64,000 bases of DNA from Coprinellus micaceus (GCA_951394405.1 OX596336.1:2418001-2482000); one strand, 5' to 3'. Positions 1-12,100 are shown, counted from the first letter of the stretch. The notes: generated by a model not told the origin, from the letters alone. Made by a program: numbers and translations.

Positions 1-624
1 AGTCTCGCCAAGACGAATATTGGCTGTCAGAGCTATATGGCGCCGGAACGGATCAAGGGCGAATCCCAGGCCGCCGTAGGACTGGGAGGGGTCGAAGGTG
101 CTGCGGGCGAGCTTTATGGTACGTATACTGTGAGCTCAGACGTGTGGAGCCTAGGTTTGAGTGCGATTGAAATGGGGCTGGGGCATTACCCGTACCCACC
201 AGAGACGTACTCGAACGTCTTTGCGCAGTTAACGGCGATTGTCCATGGGCCACCACCTGAACTGCCTGCGAGGACATGGCGACCCCACGATGCTCCGTCA
301 TTGATTACGTCGTCATCGACGTCAGCATCCTCCTCGAGGAGCAAGGGCAAAGGCCGGTGGGTGGGTTACAGCACCTCCGCGCGGGACTGGGTGTCCGTGT
401 GTATGCGCAAGGTGCCGAAGGAGAGGGCGACATATGCGCAGCTGTTGGAGCACGAGTGGATGAAGAGGAATACAGAGATGTACGTGGATATGGAGAGGTG
501 GGTTAGGTGTGCGGTTGAGGCGCGGAACGAGAGGAGCAGGCGGGAGAAGGAGACGGCGTTGCAGAATCAGAATCGGCAACTACAGCAGGCTCATGGGAGT
601 GGGAGCGGGATTGGGAGGCGGTAG
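1..624 (+). CDS. PBS2: HOG-pathway MAP kinase kinase (Pbs2-like), 3' part
   Basis: The reading frame is open from base 1 to the TAG at 622-624, so only the last 207 residues are present. It begins inside the activation segment with SLAKTNIGCQSYMAPERI, the form seen in fungal Pbs2/Wis1 kinases; Ser1 and Thr5 here correspond to the two sites phosphorylated by the upstream MAPKKK. The later part shows the subdomain IX sequence SDVWSLGLSAIEM and the C-lobe segment ending RATYAQLLEHEWMKR, followed by a basic, Gln-rich tail. In the known pathway Pbs2 phosphorylates the stress MAPK Hog1 in the cytoplasm. No intron is needed in the visible part. The kinase N-lobe, ATP site and catalytic loop lie outside the window. 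Confidence 0.93.
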   Translation, partial: SLAKTNIGCQSYMAPERIKGESQAAVGLGGVEGAAGELYGTYTVSSDVWSLGLSAIEMGLGHYPYPPETYSNVFAQLTAIVHGPPPELPARTWRPHDAPSLITSSSTSASSSRSKGKGRWVGYSTSARDWVSVCMRKVPKERATYAQLLEHEWMKRNTEMYVDMERWVRCAVEARNERSRREKETALQNQNRQLQQAHGSGSGIGRR

Positions 625-1390
625 GTTTGGCGGTGAGGGATGTTGAATTGTACATACCCCTCGCTGGCCGAGGTTTTTGATGGGTGGGTTGGCGCACTTT
701 AATCCATTCTCCCTTCATCTTCTCGATATAACTGCCCATCCCATCCCATCCCAGCCACCCTACAGCTCATCTTCACGCTTCTATTTAACACTTTGATTGA
801 CCATGCATGTTATACCATACCATTCATTCATTCCCTTGTTACAATCTCCACGCCCGATATTCAATATTCAGTGTCCAACTGTTGTTGTTACTCTATACGA
901 TACGAAAGTTTTTATTATCACCTCCGCACTCCAGCTTCCAATGTCTCTCATAACAGTTCCACACTGGCACCCCGTTTCAACCTCGCACACAAGTACATTT
1001 ATACACACGCACCATCTGTACCACCCATCCCATCCTGATTGTCGTGACGCTTATTACTCTTTCTCGTCCCCTCGCGATATTGCGACTCCCCTCTAAGCTA
1101 TGACGCACGCCTTCCTCCTATCTTTTCTTCCCCCTGCCTTTCACTCCCAGTTCCGGATCCAAGGTCTCATCTCGTTTGTTCTCGGGTTCAAACGTTCAAC
1201 CCTCCCCTCGTCCCTCCGGATTCCGGACACAAATTCTGTATCACCCGTGGATTAATGTACGTTATGGTCGTTCTGTAGTAGGGGGTCGGACTGCTATTGT
1301 ATCAGTTTGGGCCGCCACATTCTGCATACAAACCCTCCTCGAGCTGGATCTCAGGGACAGCAACGTTTCCCACGTGGATGAGGTATGCAA
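625..1390. other. Intergenic region 3' of PBS2, no gene seen
   Basis: The stretch is pyrimidine-rich (many tcc, cat and ccc runs) and holds only short open frames without recognisable motifs. It is probably the PBS2 3' UTR followed by intergenic DNA that leads into the first MITE. Confidence 0.5.
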
Positions 1391-1392
1391 TA

Positions 1393-1531
1393 GGTAGGCT
1401 CACGGTTGTCGCAGTTCGCAACGCAGTTCGCAGCTGCAGCGCCGAAATGGCGGAGACGTCACAGTTTTCACACGCAAGTTGGCGGGTGTGATGCAACTGC
1501 AGCTGCGAACTGCGATAACCGTGAGCCTACC
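1393..1531. mobile_element. MITE, 139 bp, TA-flanked
   Basis: Perfect outer inverted repeats (GGTAGGCTCACGGTT at 1393-1407 and its complement ending at 1531) continue inward with one mismatch for 28 bp, including TCGCAGTTCGCA. They are flanked by TA at 1391-1392 and 1532-1533. The left arm carries an extra copy of GCAGTTCGCA, so the arms can pair over most of the element. There is no coding capacity. A TA target duplication is typical of Tc1/mariner-type MITEs; the family assignment is inference. Confidence 0.75.
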
Positions 1532-1587
1532 TAATGAGCACTCATGAAACTTCAAGAAAGTCGATCCCCTCACTTGGCCATACCATA

Positions 1588-1765
1588 CAGTGAAACCTGT
1601 CATAACCCATAGCCCTCGGTGGACCCTCAAAGCTATGTGTTATAATGGGTTATGGGTTATCAGGGTCAGCTTTGGCAGAGAACTGAGGGTTCAGTGGACC
1701 TGATGGGCTATGGGTTATGGCCGGTTATGGGTTTTCACAGGTATGGGTTAGGACAGGTTTCACTA
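1588..1765. mobile_element. Second MITE, 178 bp, Tc1/mariner-like
   Basis: The left end CAGTGAAACCTGTC and the right end GACAGGTTTCACTA form terminal inverted repeats, with one mismatch at the outermost base and one further in. They are flanked by TA at 1586-1587 and 1766-1767. The similarity continues inward through TAACCCATA. The interior is built from repeated gggttatgggttat units on both arms. No ORF is present. It lies 56 bp from the preceding MITE but has unrelated ends. Confidence 0.75.
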
Positions 1766-1989
1766 TACCCCCTTCGAGACCCAAGTCCCCGTGCCATCAG
1801 AACCAGCGGACTAGGAATGTTGTACAATGGATATAAACCTAGCGCGAAAAACTATGTCATGCAGAGCATGCGATAGGTACACTAGTAAGGATAGGTAGAA
1901 AAAATGTGACCGGGCATTGAGAATTAAGCGTGACACAGGGAAATGCGGCGATGGTAAGACATGACATGGGATGAAGATACTCTTTAGAA

Positions 1990-3375
1990 CTAGAACCGAA
2001 GAGTCTGTCCACCGTCCGTGGCAGATAGGTCGATGCCGTGGAGGTGAACCTTCAAAGTGTTGCATTGCGACCTCTCAACCAGAGAGAGCACAGACTCCTT
2101 TGGCCATCCGCTCGTCCCATACTCCATGCTTTCCTCGGGAACAACGAGGGTTAGTTTCTCAAGTGAGAGTACCTCCATTCTCTCCAGGAGAAGGCCCATG
2201 GCGTTCCCGTTGAGGGCCACCACTTCCAGCGACTTCAGATTCGACATACGAAGCGGGGCTGTGAAGGTTTCAGGGGCGCAGTGCCCATGCAAGACATGCA
2301 CGCGCGTGTGCTCCAGATTAGGACACCGGGTCATCACCTCGAGGTGCGAGTCTACGTCCATCCAGTAGCGCGAAGACAGATTGTGTAGCTGCTCCCAAGG
2401 AAGCAGGGCTGGAGATGGGTCGAGTGTGGCGGTGAGGAATGAGACAGAGCGGAGGTTTGGTGCGTTAGAGGAACGGATGCGAAGGGCGCCACTGGCGCAC
2501 CTGTTGCTGAATTCGACAGAGTGGAGGTTGGGAAGGTTGGCGTCCAGAATGCTTTGGTACAAAGTTTCGTCGGCCATACTGAGGTGAAGACGCTCCCACC
2601 GTTCTGAGAAGGAGAGAATCATTTTGAGGAGTTCCGCACTCCAGTTACGGTAAAATTTGGAGTTCAGAGGGGAGGTGAAGGAAATGGAGACGGAGAGGGG
2701 GAGGTTGCCAGATCGTTTCAGCCATGCTTCCAGTAACCCGTTACTTCGGCGTTTCCTCCCATTTCGGTCGATAGATAGGGAGTTCCAGAGGGAGGGCGTG
2801 GAGGTGGCAATATCCCGCCACAATTGAGACACCGAACATAGCAATAACGGGGCGCTACTGACGTCGGGTTTCGCGTAGACCTCGTCTTCCGGAAGGCAGA
2901 ATTGGAAGATGATGGACCATATTTCAGGCGGGAAGCGCCGACATGCCGACTTTGACGCCCGTATCCTCGATACTTCCGCAGCGGTTTCTTGCCTCTGGGC
3001 CACAAGCCGGGAAAGGCGATATTTCATGTGCGCGATTTCGGCATCCTCCCATCTTTTTACAGGGGGGCGTTTGAAGGGTGGTGGGGAGTGTCGGAGGAGG
3101 ATTTGTGCATGCCGAAGCAGCGACTGGGTTGGGGCCGCCACCTTCGGCTTGAGATGCATGAGGATGAGCCTATCGAGATACTTGTGCATCTCCATTTCTA
3201 GCTGGTCGATCTCGTCAAGGTGGGTCTGAAGTTGGTGTAGTTTCTGAATGGATTCGTCGCTGTCGTCGTAGTCATTAGAGTGGGGAATGGTCTATTGAGG
3301 AACAATTAGCGGACGTGTGTGTGAGGGAAGCTGGAGGCCACGCACCATAGCGTCGTGTGCTGGAGTCGTAGTCAT
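1990..3375 (-). CDS. F-box protein (agaricomycete type), 443 aa
   Basis: Exons, in transcript order: 3375-3346 and 3291-1990. Intron 3292-3345 (gtgcgt...aatag) is phase 0. The start is the ATG at 3375, 47 bp downstream of a TATAAA on the minus strand. The protein has an acidic, helical N-terminus and then the F-box core near residues 109-150 (RRFPPEIWSIIFQFCLPEDE, then the hydrophobic stretch containing VSQLWRDIA and a conserved LW). A leucine-rich C-terminal region follows. By family knowledge F-box proteins act as substrate adaptors of SCF ubiquitin ligases; this type is greatly expanded in mushrooms and the targets are unknown. Confidence 0.88.
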
Positions 3376-3420
3376 GATGTGCGAGAGAGGTAGTGAAGAA
3401 ATGAATGGCAACTGGGCCAA

Positions 3421-3428
3421 CTTTATAG
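3421..3428 (-). promoter_or_regulatory. TATA box of the F-box gene
   Basis: The minus strand reads CCTATAAAG, with TATAAA at 3427-3422, 47 bp upstream of the ATG at 3375. Position and sequence fit a core promoter element; no transcript data are available. Confidence 0.5.
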
Positions 3429-3968
3429 GGCTACAGCCATGAAGGGAGAAACCTGGAGAGACGGTATAGCCGCCGTCACCTCTAGACCCAGCATTATTCA
3501 TACCGATCATGATCTCCCGACGATCCGTTCGCGGGCCGGCGCTTAAATGTTCGCACAACCGCCAGCGCGTTCAACCTTCATCCTTTGCGTCCACCATTGT
3601 TGTCGTCGGCCCCAGGACAAGTTGAACCAGGTCGCAGGAGAGCGGGGCAGAGTCGATGGGATGCCTTCAGCCCACTGTGCTTGTTTCCGTCACGGAGTCA
3701 GGGGAAAGCGAGGTCAGCATTCCATTCAGTTCTCCTGTCCTTCCCTCCGAGTCCTTGATGAAACGCTGTATCATCACATACACTTTCGTGATGGAAGGCA
3801 TTAGTGCGCTTCCTGATGAACTGCTCTTTGAGCGTTATCTTCTCTCTGACACTCTCCCATTCCTAATCTGTGAACTTCCGCTGACCAGCCAGTTTTTCCA
3901 GTTATGATAGGCTATTCTGTTCGATTCACGATCGCCACGGTTCCCAATACAAACACATGTTTCGGAGC
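3429..3968. other. Spacer between PPM1 3' end and the F-box promoter
   Basis: About 540 bp between two minus-strand genes. It should hold the PPM1 3' UTR and terminator and the F-box gene's upstream region. Short open frames at 3547-3907 show no family features. Confidence 0.4.
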
Positions 3969-5298
3969 TCATTCCCGCTTTTGCTTCAACCCCCAATGCC
4001 CCCAAGTCGAAGTCGAACCATCGCCGATGTACAAACCCCACGAAATGGCATAGTGATCCAGGACAAGATCAAGTTCCTCCGTTTCGTCTAAAAATTCGAC
4101 CTTCGAGATTCTGAAAAAGAAGAGTTGGTGTCGAACGATGTCTATGGGGAAGGAACGCACCGTTCGAGCTCCGGCTGGTCGACGTATGCTCTCTTGATCT
4201 CTTTCAGCGTGAGTGCCCTCCCTGCCGAAAACCCCACGTCGGTAAACCTCTTGACGAGGCTATCTAACGTTGTGAACGGTTCGGCCCCTGGGAGCGTGAC
4301 ACTACGAGCCTAGAGTGTGTCAATACTCAATCACATAGGAATGGGAGAGCCTACTCACCTTCAGGTTGTTAACCATCACCTTCCCGAACGAATCCTGGAG
4401 ACCGAACATCTCGTAAATAACGCAACCCAGGACGCCTGCGCCGGATGAGGCGTAGCCGACAAACCATTCGAGAAGCTTTGAAGATGCTTCCGCTGACATG
4501 TATGCGAGAACGCATTCGAAGATGATGAGTGTTGGGAGGGATGGTGAGAGTATGGGCTCCTTATCGGCTTCGATCGATGTCAGAGCAGAGCCCAGCGCTT
4601 GCGATGGAGGGGCTCTCAGGTCGGCTGGGATGAGATGGTACTTGGATGAGCGGAGACCAGTGCCCCCGCCAACTAAAACGCAGTGATTTAGACCTGCGTG
4701 GAAACTATGCCAAGAAGTTACTCACTGACTTGGACTTCCCCCAGCAGCGCATTCATCTCCCTACTCTTCCGAACCGACATCGCCTTCTTCGTTGTAATTT
4801 CTGTAAAATCCACCTCGATGTACTTGACAAACTCGTCCTTTAACGTGCCGGTCTAACTGGCATCCCAAGTCATCAATATTGCCCCCCGTTCTCCCCCACA
4901 GTAGCCCCACTTACCTCGAGCCTCCAGAACCGCGTATCGCTCCCTGCGCCCAGACTCACGATCTGCGCCTTCTTACCTGCTGCCCTCGCCATCAGGAGCC
5001 ACTGTTCCACTAGCAGGTCGATGCCATGGGACCGCACGAATGTCCCAATATTGATCAGCGGCGGTCTCGCGGGTTGCAGATGAGCCCGGGGAACAAGATG
5101 TTTCACGAAAGGGTCTTCGATGTAGCCTTTCTGCACTGCAGAGAGCCTGGCTAGTGCGGCATCGTTATCAGTGGCACGGATAGGTGCATCAGGGTCCAGT
5201 GGTCTGCTGTGGCCTGGAGGAAACATGGGGGCACTGGGAAAGGGAAAGTGATCGATTGCGTGCATGACGGTTGCTCGAGCCTGAAAAACATAATTCAT
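3969..5298 (-). CDS. PPM1: Leucine carboxyl methyltransferase (PP2A methyltransferase), 371 aa
   Basis: Five exons: 5298-4915, 4852-4726, 4672-4359, 4309-4161, 4110-3969; all junctions are GT-AG and phase-consistent. The protein shows the LCMT signatures: RATDNDAALARLSAVQKGYI near residues 42-61, the SAM-binding GAGSDTRFWRL at 117-127, KYIEVDF in exon 2, KYHLIPADLR and IFECVLAYM in exon 3, and a C-terminal EELDLVLDHY followed by an Ile-Ser-Trp-Gly. The family methylates the C-terminal leucine carboxylate of the PP2A catalytic subunit, which controls holoenzyme assembly in the cytosol. Length is as usual (about 330-380 aa). The first ATG is uncertain: TTTTCAG just after it could be an acceptor, and the Met at 5265 is an alternative start. 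Confidence 0.93.
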
Positions 5299-7299
5299 AC
5301 TAATTGGGCGAAATGGACGAGCGTGTGTGGCGTGTGACTCGATCGGAAAACAGGTCGTGTTCTCCCTCAGAGATCGACTCCTATTCTGATCGTTCCTTTT
5401 GCTCTCAGCCTATTTTCTTCCCACCTTATCGACAATTCGCATTATAGTTTATGCCAGGGCTAGGAAGTCGAGAGGTATGGACTACAGGATAGAAGATGTG
5501 GGGAAGGTACGAGCGCCTAATCCCGACCGGCGCCTGCCTGCTGATACGGAATCTGGGTTCGGTCCGTGATCAGTGTACAAAGGTACGCATTGCCGGGCGT
5601 GGTGTCGTCCCTGCCGCGTCCAAGGCAGCTATTACCCTGGGCACGTTCGCGACCCCGCAGTTCTCACATGTGTTCACAACCAGTCAGATCTTGGTTGGAT
5701 CCATTGTGTGCCCTCATCTACAAAAAACCGGTCAGCATAAGTAGTAATCAAGGTGAATATATGGTATACGAACCTTGTTCCCATGTATGGGACCTCTGAC
5801 CGCATGCCTACAAGTGTCTTGTAGGCAAACATAGGGTATATATGGTGATCGCCGTATAGGTAGGCGACCGTAGTTTATCTCAGCATACGGGTGCTACGTA
5901 TACGGACCAAGATCATATTTAGGTACATATCCAGTGTGACATACCTATGGCCGGCAAGGGAGCGGACGCCGTTGCGGGGCGGGCAGACTTAAGGCGGGGG
6001 AGGCAGCGCAGCATTGATAATTGACGTATAAGTTACAATAGCAGAGTAAATCGTGGTATGAATCATGGAAAGCGAAGTTACTAGGCAGCAGAGGAGGGAG
6101 AACAGCGAACACAAGAAGATGAGTGACGAAAGCGAGAGTAAACCGTCGACTAGTAGGAAGCTAGTGTCATTCTGGTTGAACCGTCGTCGACCCTTATGAT
6201 CGCCTTTGAGAATGGGCGGGGAGAGATGGTCAGTACGAGGTTCACGGAGTACGTAGCTTGGTCTTGCATGCTTAAACTGTTAGGCGGTGTAGCGGATCGC
6301 CCTGTGTACCCGCCTAGATCTGGGGCGTCGTTAGAGTAGAAGACATGTGCATACATCAGGTGAATACTCGCCATTCCAAAAAACAGCTTCGCCGCTCCCC
6401 TGTTCCTCACCCGCCATAGATACAACGTCCAGGGGGCCCTAGCATAGGGCTCGAGCTAAGCGTGAGTTGGAACTCGGGACTCTAGCGTACCGAGCGATTT
6501 CCCATTCTTCCTCCTCTCCTCGACCCCAAAGTCCGCTGTTACGTGCTCGTCGAGATCGAGCAATCAGGGTGCTATGAGCCATCCGAGATATCGAGAGGCG
6601 CCTTGGTGGGAGGTAAGAGGTTAGGCGACGCGTCTGATCGAGTCGACGCGACAACCACTTTGATGGATTACGTGAGCCGCGAATGGTTACCCATTCGCCA
6701 CCACAACTACCCAAGCCACTCATCTGCTCATTTCACGAGAACCTCTGAGCGTGGTCCTGCTGGCGCGGAGCAAGCGCCCGGCACCCCTGGCAAGTCCAGC
6801 CACCTTACGCCCCCTACACATGCTGCAGCATGGTATGTACCTCCCATACAGCCCGTACCTATGAGCAATCCAGACTCCTGGCCTCCATAGGTAGTGATCT
6901 GGTAGTGATACAAGCCTTGTACGGCCCATATATAGCCACTTATACCTTGCGACGTCTACACATGCAATCGTTTCATACGTAGGCAGACGAGTCTTGGAGG
7001 TGGTATCTATACTGGTACAAGGGTATACGCGGCATACGAGGGAAGCGGATTTTTGTTGATGCTCTCAGCTGACGTTTCCGGTCCCACAGAGTATTGTGAA
7101 AACGAGTCCATCGAACAGTTCATCCCGTGGTGTACACTTCGCGTTGCTCCGGGCCTCGAGAACCAGATTTCCACCGGCAGCTCACGAAAATAGTGCCGAC
7201 CACCCACCCTTGTGAGACCCCCTCCTTCGGGTACCCATGCGTGCGCTAGATTCGGGAGAACGCGTGCAGCATGCGTATTGTACTCCGCAGAAAATCAAT
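5299..7299. other. 2-kb region without a recognisable gene
   Basis: No frame longer than about 115 residues is open, and none shows a domain or a splice pattern I can support. The part from 5700 to 6000 is rich in short palindromes and in TATA/GTAT-like motifs. It includes one perfect hairpin at 5805-5827, annotated separately. Confidence 0.4.
5805..5827. repeat. Perfect short hairpin
   Basis: tgcctacaag, a 3-nt loop (tgt), then cttgtaggca: a 10-bp perfect stem inside a gene-free, palindrome-rich stretch. Function unknown; it may be part of a decayed repeat. Confidence 0.5.
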
Positions 7300-8892
7300 T
7301 CAAACGAAATCCCTCTCTCCAGTTGGATTGAAGTACGATTCATCCAATGGCACTGGTGGTATCAGCTTGAACGACACAGGAGCCCTCCTGAGTGGAAAGT
7401 CCTGGAAATCGTGGTCCGTGTGCTGACTGCCCTCTTCGTAGGACACGTTCACTTGACAATGAACCCGTTTTTTGTTCTCGCCAAAGAAATCGGCAATGTG
7501 AATGAATGGGTATTTGCTGGGTAGGTGAAGGAGGTTCGCCTGTTCGAGGAATGGCAGGCAGGCGCCCACATCTGCCCCAGGAGCAGGCTTCATGACCCAG
7601 AACTGCGCCCAAAACGACCACGGTGCATCCATCCGAACACGATCGAGGGTCAGCTCCCGAAGGTTTCGAAGGTGAACTAGAGTTTGGCCAAGTTCCTCGC
7701 CGTCGATGTAAATGTCGTATATACGGAGTGTCTCCAGCTTCTTTTCGAGGCGCGATTGCAAGATAAAAATTTCAAGGGTTTCCGCAAATTCCTCGTCTAG
7801 TTCTCCCTCCGCCTCTGCAGTGGTGCATCCAAGGTCGAGGTGACGAAGTGCCGGCGCCCTGACGTAGTCGAGGAGACCGATTCCGGCAGCACGTCGAAAG
7901 CGGAGGGTGCGGAGCTTTGGAACCTGGAGGCGGTTCTCCATGAGTTCCTCCGCTGCTTCCAATCCCTCCCATGGTATGATGTTGTCGGTATCGAGTTGAA
8001 GGGTTTCGAGGCTTGTGCAATGTTGCAGCATGTCAAAGACATGCATCCCGTGCCAGTCGCAGAAAAGTGCGAGCGATTTAAGGCGTTGGAGGATCTCCGA
8101 GGGAATGTGCAGTACGGCTTCGTAAGCATCATCCGTTTCTCGGAATGCCCTGGTAACGGATGGGAGTTGTAGATGCAGGGCTGTGAGTGTCGGCGGAAGG
8201 TGGCGGAAGATGGAGCGTGAAGCCTTTGTCGAGTCGTTCCAACGGGTCTCTTCGCTGAAGGCAAGGTGGAGGGATTGAAGGGAGCCCCATGGTGTAGGCC
8301 CAGTGCCGGATTGTATGGCATTTATCCAATTCTTGAAACAGTTGGCATTTTTACACGGAAGTTTCAGGTGTTCTAAGGTCGGACCTTCCGTCACCAACCG
8401 CTGGAAAACTGGATTTGCTGAATGGCAGGGCATCTCAGGGCATCTGCACCCAAAAACGCTGCGAATCTCCACCGTCTTCGGCATGGTCCCCGACCTCCCC
8501 AACCAGGTGGCTATCTTGTCATACGAAAGGCGTCCGGTGTGGTATAGAAATATTTTTATGCCTCCCCAAAGTCGAAGCGTTCCACAAGCCGCATTGCGCC
8601 AATTCCAGCAAACTAAAGAGAGATCGAGCAACGCGTCGCGACCAGAGTCATCGAGTACAGGGGAAACCGAGAGGAGAAAGATCTGGCCCCATACTTCCGC
8701 TGGAACACGGCGTATGGGTGAGAGTATAGCGTGGCATGCGCGTTCTTGTCCCCGGAGGCCCTTGAGTTGGTCTTCCAGGCGGGCGATCTGGACCTTGAGG
8801 TTGCCCAGGTCGTGTCGAATTGAAGCCGACTCGACAGCGTTGGGTGTCTCATTGCCATTGAGCAGACGCGAGAGCTCGCCAGGATGCAGCAT
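7300..8892 (-). CDS. F-box protein, 530 aa, single exon
   Basis: The start is the ATG at 8892; the frame is open further upstream, but only from a GTG. The N-terminus has the common mushroom F-box layout: a short LSRLLNGNETP segment, a coiled helix (RHDLGNLKVQIARLEDQLKG), then the F-box SPIRRVPAEVWGQIF and LSLVCWNWRNAACGTLRLW near residues 60-110. About 400 residues of leucine-rich repeats follow (for example LETLRIYDI, LRNLRELTLDRV). No intron is needed. It probably serves as an SCF adaptor, with an unknown target. It ends about 2 kb from PPM1 and starts 217 bp from the stop of the nuclease-helicase gene; all three are on the minus strand. Confidence 0.88.
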   Translation of the reverse strand: MLHPGELSRLLNGNETPNAVESASIRHDLGNLKVQIARLEDQLKGLRGQERACHAILSPIRRVPAEVWGQIFLLSVSPVLDDSGRDALLDLSLVCWNWRNAACGTLRLWGGIKIFLYHTGRLSYDKIATWLGRSGTMPKTVEIRSVFGCRCPEMPCHSANPVFQRLVTEGPTLEHLKLPCKNANCFKNWINAIQSGTGPTPWGSLQSLHLAFSEETRWNDSTKASRSIFRHLPPTLTALHLQLPSVTRAFRETDDAYEAVLHIPSEILQRLKSLALFCDWHGMHVFDMLQHCTSLETLQLDTDNIIPWEGLEAAEELMENRLQVPKLRTLRFRRAAGIGLLDYVRAPALRHLDLGCTTAEAEGELDEEFAETLEIFILQSRLEKKLETLRIYDIYIDGEELGQTLVHLRNLRELTLDRVRMDAPWSFWAQFWVMKPAPGADVGACLPFLEQANLLHLPSKYPFIHIADFFGENKKRVHCQVNVSYEEGSQHTDHDFQDFPLRRAPVSFKLIPPVPLDESYFNPTGERDFV

Positions 8893-9108
8893 ACTGGCCG
8901 AATTCGCTACACACACGCGCGGCAGGCCGTTGTGGACAACACGGAAGTTCCCAAGTCGCCGCCAGTAGCCTGAGGTTGGGTTCCCACGCGCGAGTACTAG
9001 ATGTCACACTACTTATAGGTCGGCTCATCGAACTCACAGGTTGGAGGGATGTACCTATTTGAATCGCATGGGCAGGTAAGGGGACTCAAAAGTACTAAGT
9101 GTTATAGT

Positions 9109-12100
9109 CTACAAATCCCCAACATTCACAGATAAGTCATACGACCAAGCCCTATCCTCGTACGCCTTCAAGAAAGCATAGCCCTTTCCTGTCTCCTCGT
9201 TCGCGAACACTGACACAGGGGGACAAAGGACCTGTGTGCTTGTGATCAGGATGCACAAGGTCTTCGCCCTGCTAATCGCCACGTTCAAGCGCCTCCGACC
9301 GAGTAAGAAGCCAAGGTCCGCCGAATGCAATTCTGGCAATGAGAATAGGCAAATTACGAAGGAGGCTTCAGAGCCTACAATTCATGTAGTTGAGCACCAG
9401 ATTGACTGAAGAATCGCGTGGCCAGAGGGCTTACCTTGTAACCGCTCGACGGTATCCACCGTCACATTCTGCAAGCAGTCATCTTGCTCACCCACACCCA
9501 TCCGTTTGAACCTGCCCTCCAACGACTCACCCGCGCGCTTGAGCCTTGCTAACGCCACTTTGACCGCTTCCCTCTGCACTCGGTGTGGCGTAGCAACGAA
9601 GATGTCATCATCGGGGGAACAGTACCGAAGTGCAGCAACTAGCGACGCCGCCAAAGCAGCTTCCCCGTGCACATGTGTCTCGTAACCGAACTGCTGCCCA
9701 GCAGTAGAACTCCATGTCTTCAGTCGCAGAAGAGAGAGCGACACTGGTTGATGGTTAGGATCCGTTGGACCATCTTCCATTTCGACGATGGGCATCTTCA
9801 ATCCCGAAAATCGGGGCGGCTTAAGGACAGATTGGGGCTTGCGGAGCATTACGTCGGAAAGGCCCAGGAGGAATACTTGGATCGAACGCAAAATATTCCG
9901 GTTGACGCCGAGGTCATGGACTCCCTTGTTTGCGTCTCTCATCTGGACTATCTGCGTGAGCATGAGGGCGAGGTTACGCGACTGGACCTTCTGCGGTTTG
10001 AACTGCCGCGAGTATATCGTAGCCACAAATTCTCCTAAATCAGGATTTAACCTGCGTAGACCGCGGTTCAAGTGTGCACCTTGATGGAGTGAGCCGATAA
10101 TTGTACTCACCTAAAGTTTTCGGTCAACTGAATCACAGTATGTTCCCCATCATCTTGCGATTCACCTTGGGACTGGCTTCCAGTCGCGAACACCGGCCCA
10201 CCGCCTTGGGGGGACATCACGCAATCCAGCACCGACCCAAAAAGCGGCGCAGTCTTCAGCCTTGGGTACGCCCCTGTGAAAATCGGTGCCAGCTGCTCCG
10301 AGTCCCCAGCAACAATGATACGGCCAGTGGGGAGAAGGCAGCGTAGCACAAGGGAAAGTGAGGCCAGAGCGATTTGGCCTGCTTCGTCAGCGATGACACA
10401 GTCGACTTGGATGCTCTGGGCTTTGCTAAAGTTATATAGCTGATTTGAGGCCTTGCTTAGCACCGACGGTATTCTACGTATGAAGATTGGAAGAGACGCA
10501 CCTGATACAGCGTGCCAGCATAAATGTACGTTGCCGTACTTGTTCGGGGCGGCGAAGTGTGGTCGGAAGCTTTCATCACTCTCTCGACACGAACGTCTTC
10601 TAGCCAGTCTAAGTCCAGGTGCTCGATGGAGCGATAACAGTCGATTAGTTTCATGAGTTTGCTCTGGCATGCGTCAATCGCAGCATGGGTCATGGCGGTG
10701 AGAAAGATGATTTTCTGCCCACGAATGCCCAACTTCCACTCCGCTTCTAGGAGTCGCAGAATGGACAGGGCAATCGTATGCGTTTTCCCCGTGCCTGCAA
10801 AACAAGGCCGCCCTGTCAGAAGTGTGCCTGATTGAAAGTGTGAGCCTGGATGCTGACCTGGAGGTCCCCAGATGACCGCAAGCCTGTTCGCCAGCAAACG
10901 CTGCGCAGCTCGATGCTGCGAAGGCTTCAGCAATAAATACCCCGCAGTGGCAACGTCCAGGTTCTTCAAATTCCTGAAAACCCTCTGCGCGTTTTCCTCT
11001 GCCATCAGAATTTCCTTTGCTTTGTGGACGCGGCCAAATGACTTGGGATCCGTGACCAATTGGAGGAAGGGTATGTCTCGATGTTCGGTGCGCTCCACAC
11101 TCCCGTCAAGGCACCCATAAAATTTGTCTTGTCGATCCTCCCATCGAAGGTCCAACTCAAACAAGCTTGAGAGAACCTTGGTCGTGTTAAAATCGATCAG
11201 TCGAGGCGACAAGCGGTAGTATCGACCATGTACCAAGATCTGACTCGTAGGCGTTCCATACGTCTGCACCTTCACAACCATTTTGCCATTGACCGACGAA
11301 ACATTCCGGAGGTCCGCGAGGAGTAGGTTTTCCTTTACCGTGGGGTGCTGACTATCCCAGCATAGCTTCGTTGATCGATTGGGAGGTATGACGACCCCAG
11401 AGACAGCGAGGTCGTCGAACATCGCTTCCACAGGAATCTCGGTCTCCGAGGAAATATCCTCGGAGAGCAGGTAGTCAAAGAACGGCATCCCTCTGTCGGT
11501 GGATGGAACATCGACGACTCCCGACACGATGGTGAACGTATGCTCGACACCCCGGGCTGTCTTGCCGCAGTATTCGAGCACGGGCGCATCCGGGCAGGCG
11601 TCCATCCTGCTGGACCATAGTTCGTTCAGTTTGGAGAGAACTTCGAACTACAATGCACCAAGGTCAATACAATGGGTTACGGGTTGAGCACAAGGATGCT
11701 AACCTGCTGCATGAAGAATAACTTCCTTAGATGGTCTTGATGACACATATCCATGAAGTTGGTCGTAAGCTTCTTTCCCCCATTGACGAGAAGATTCTGC
11801 CCAGCTTGGTGAACACGCTGCCTCGCCGCATTGAGGACCATGTTTACAGTCGCATTCCTGGCGGTCAGTAAACCAACGAGCTGCGCAGTTCTATCGTTCT
11901 TGAAAGTAGCGAAGACCTCTTCATCCGTTGAAACAACTGCCTCCGTCACACCTTCACCTAATAGACATTCAGCGCACTCGCGCAGATCCCAGTACCCAGC
12001 GATCGGAAACGCCAATATCCCTTCGAGTTCCTTCTTCAGCACGATGACCCTCGGAACTTGCCCGAACTCGTATTGGTGGCCATCTCGGCCTGTGTGTCGG

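Noticed and set aside
7797..8968. Several 80-220 codon frames opposite or overlapping the F-box gene at 7300-8892
   Set aside because: They share bases with a clear F-box/leucine-rich frame and show no motif of their own.
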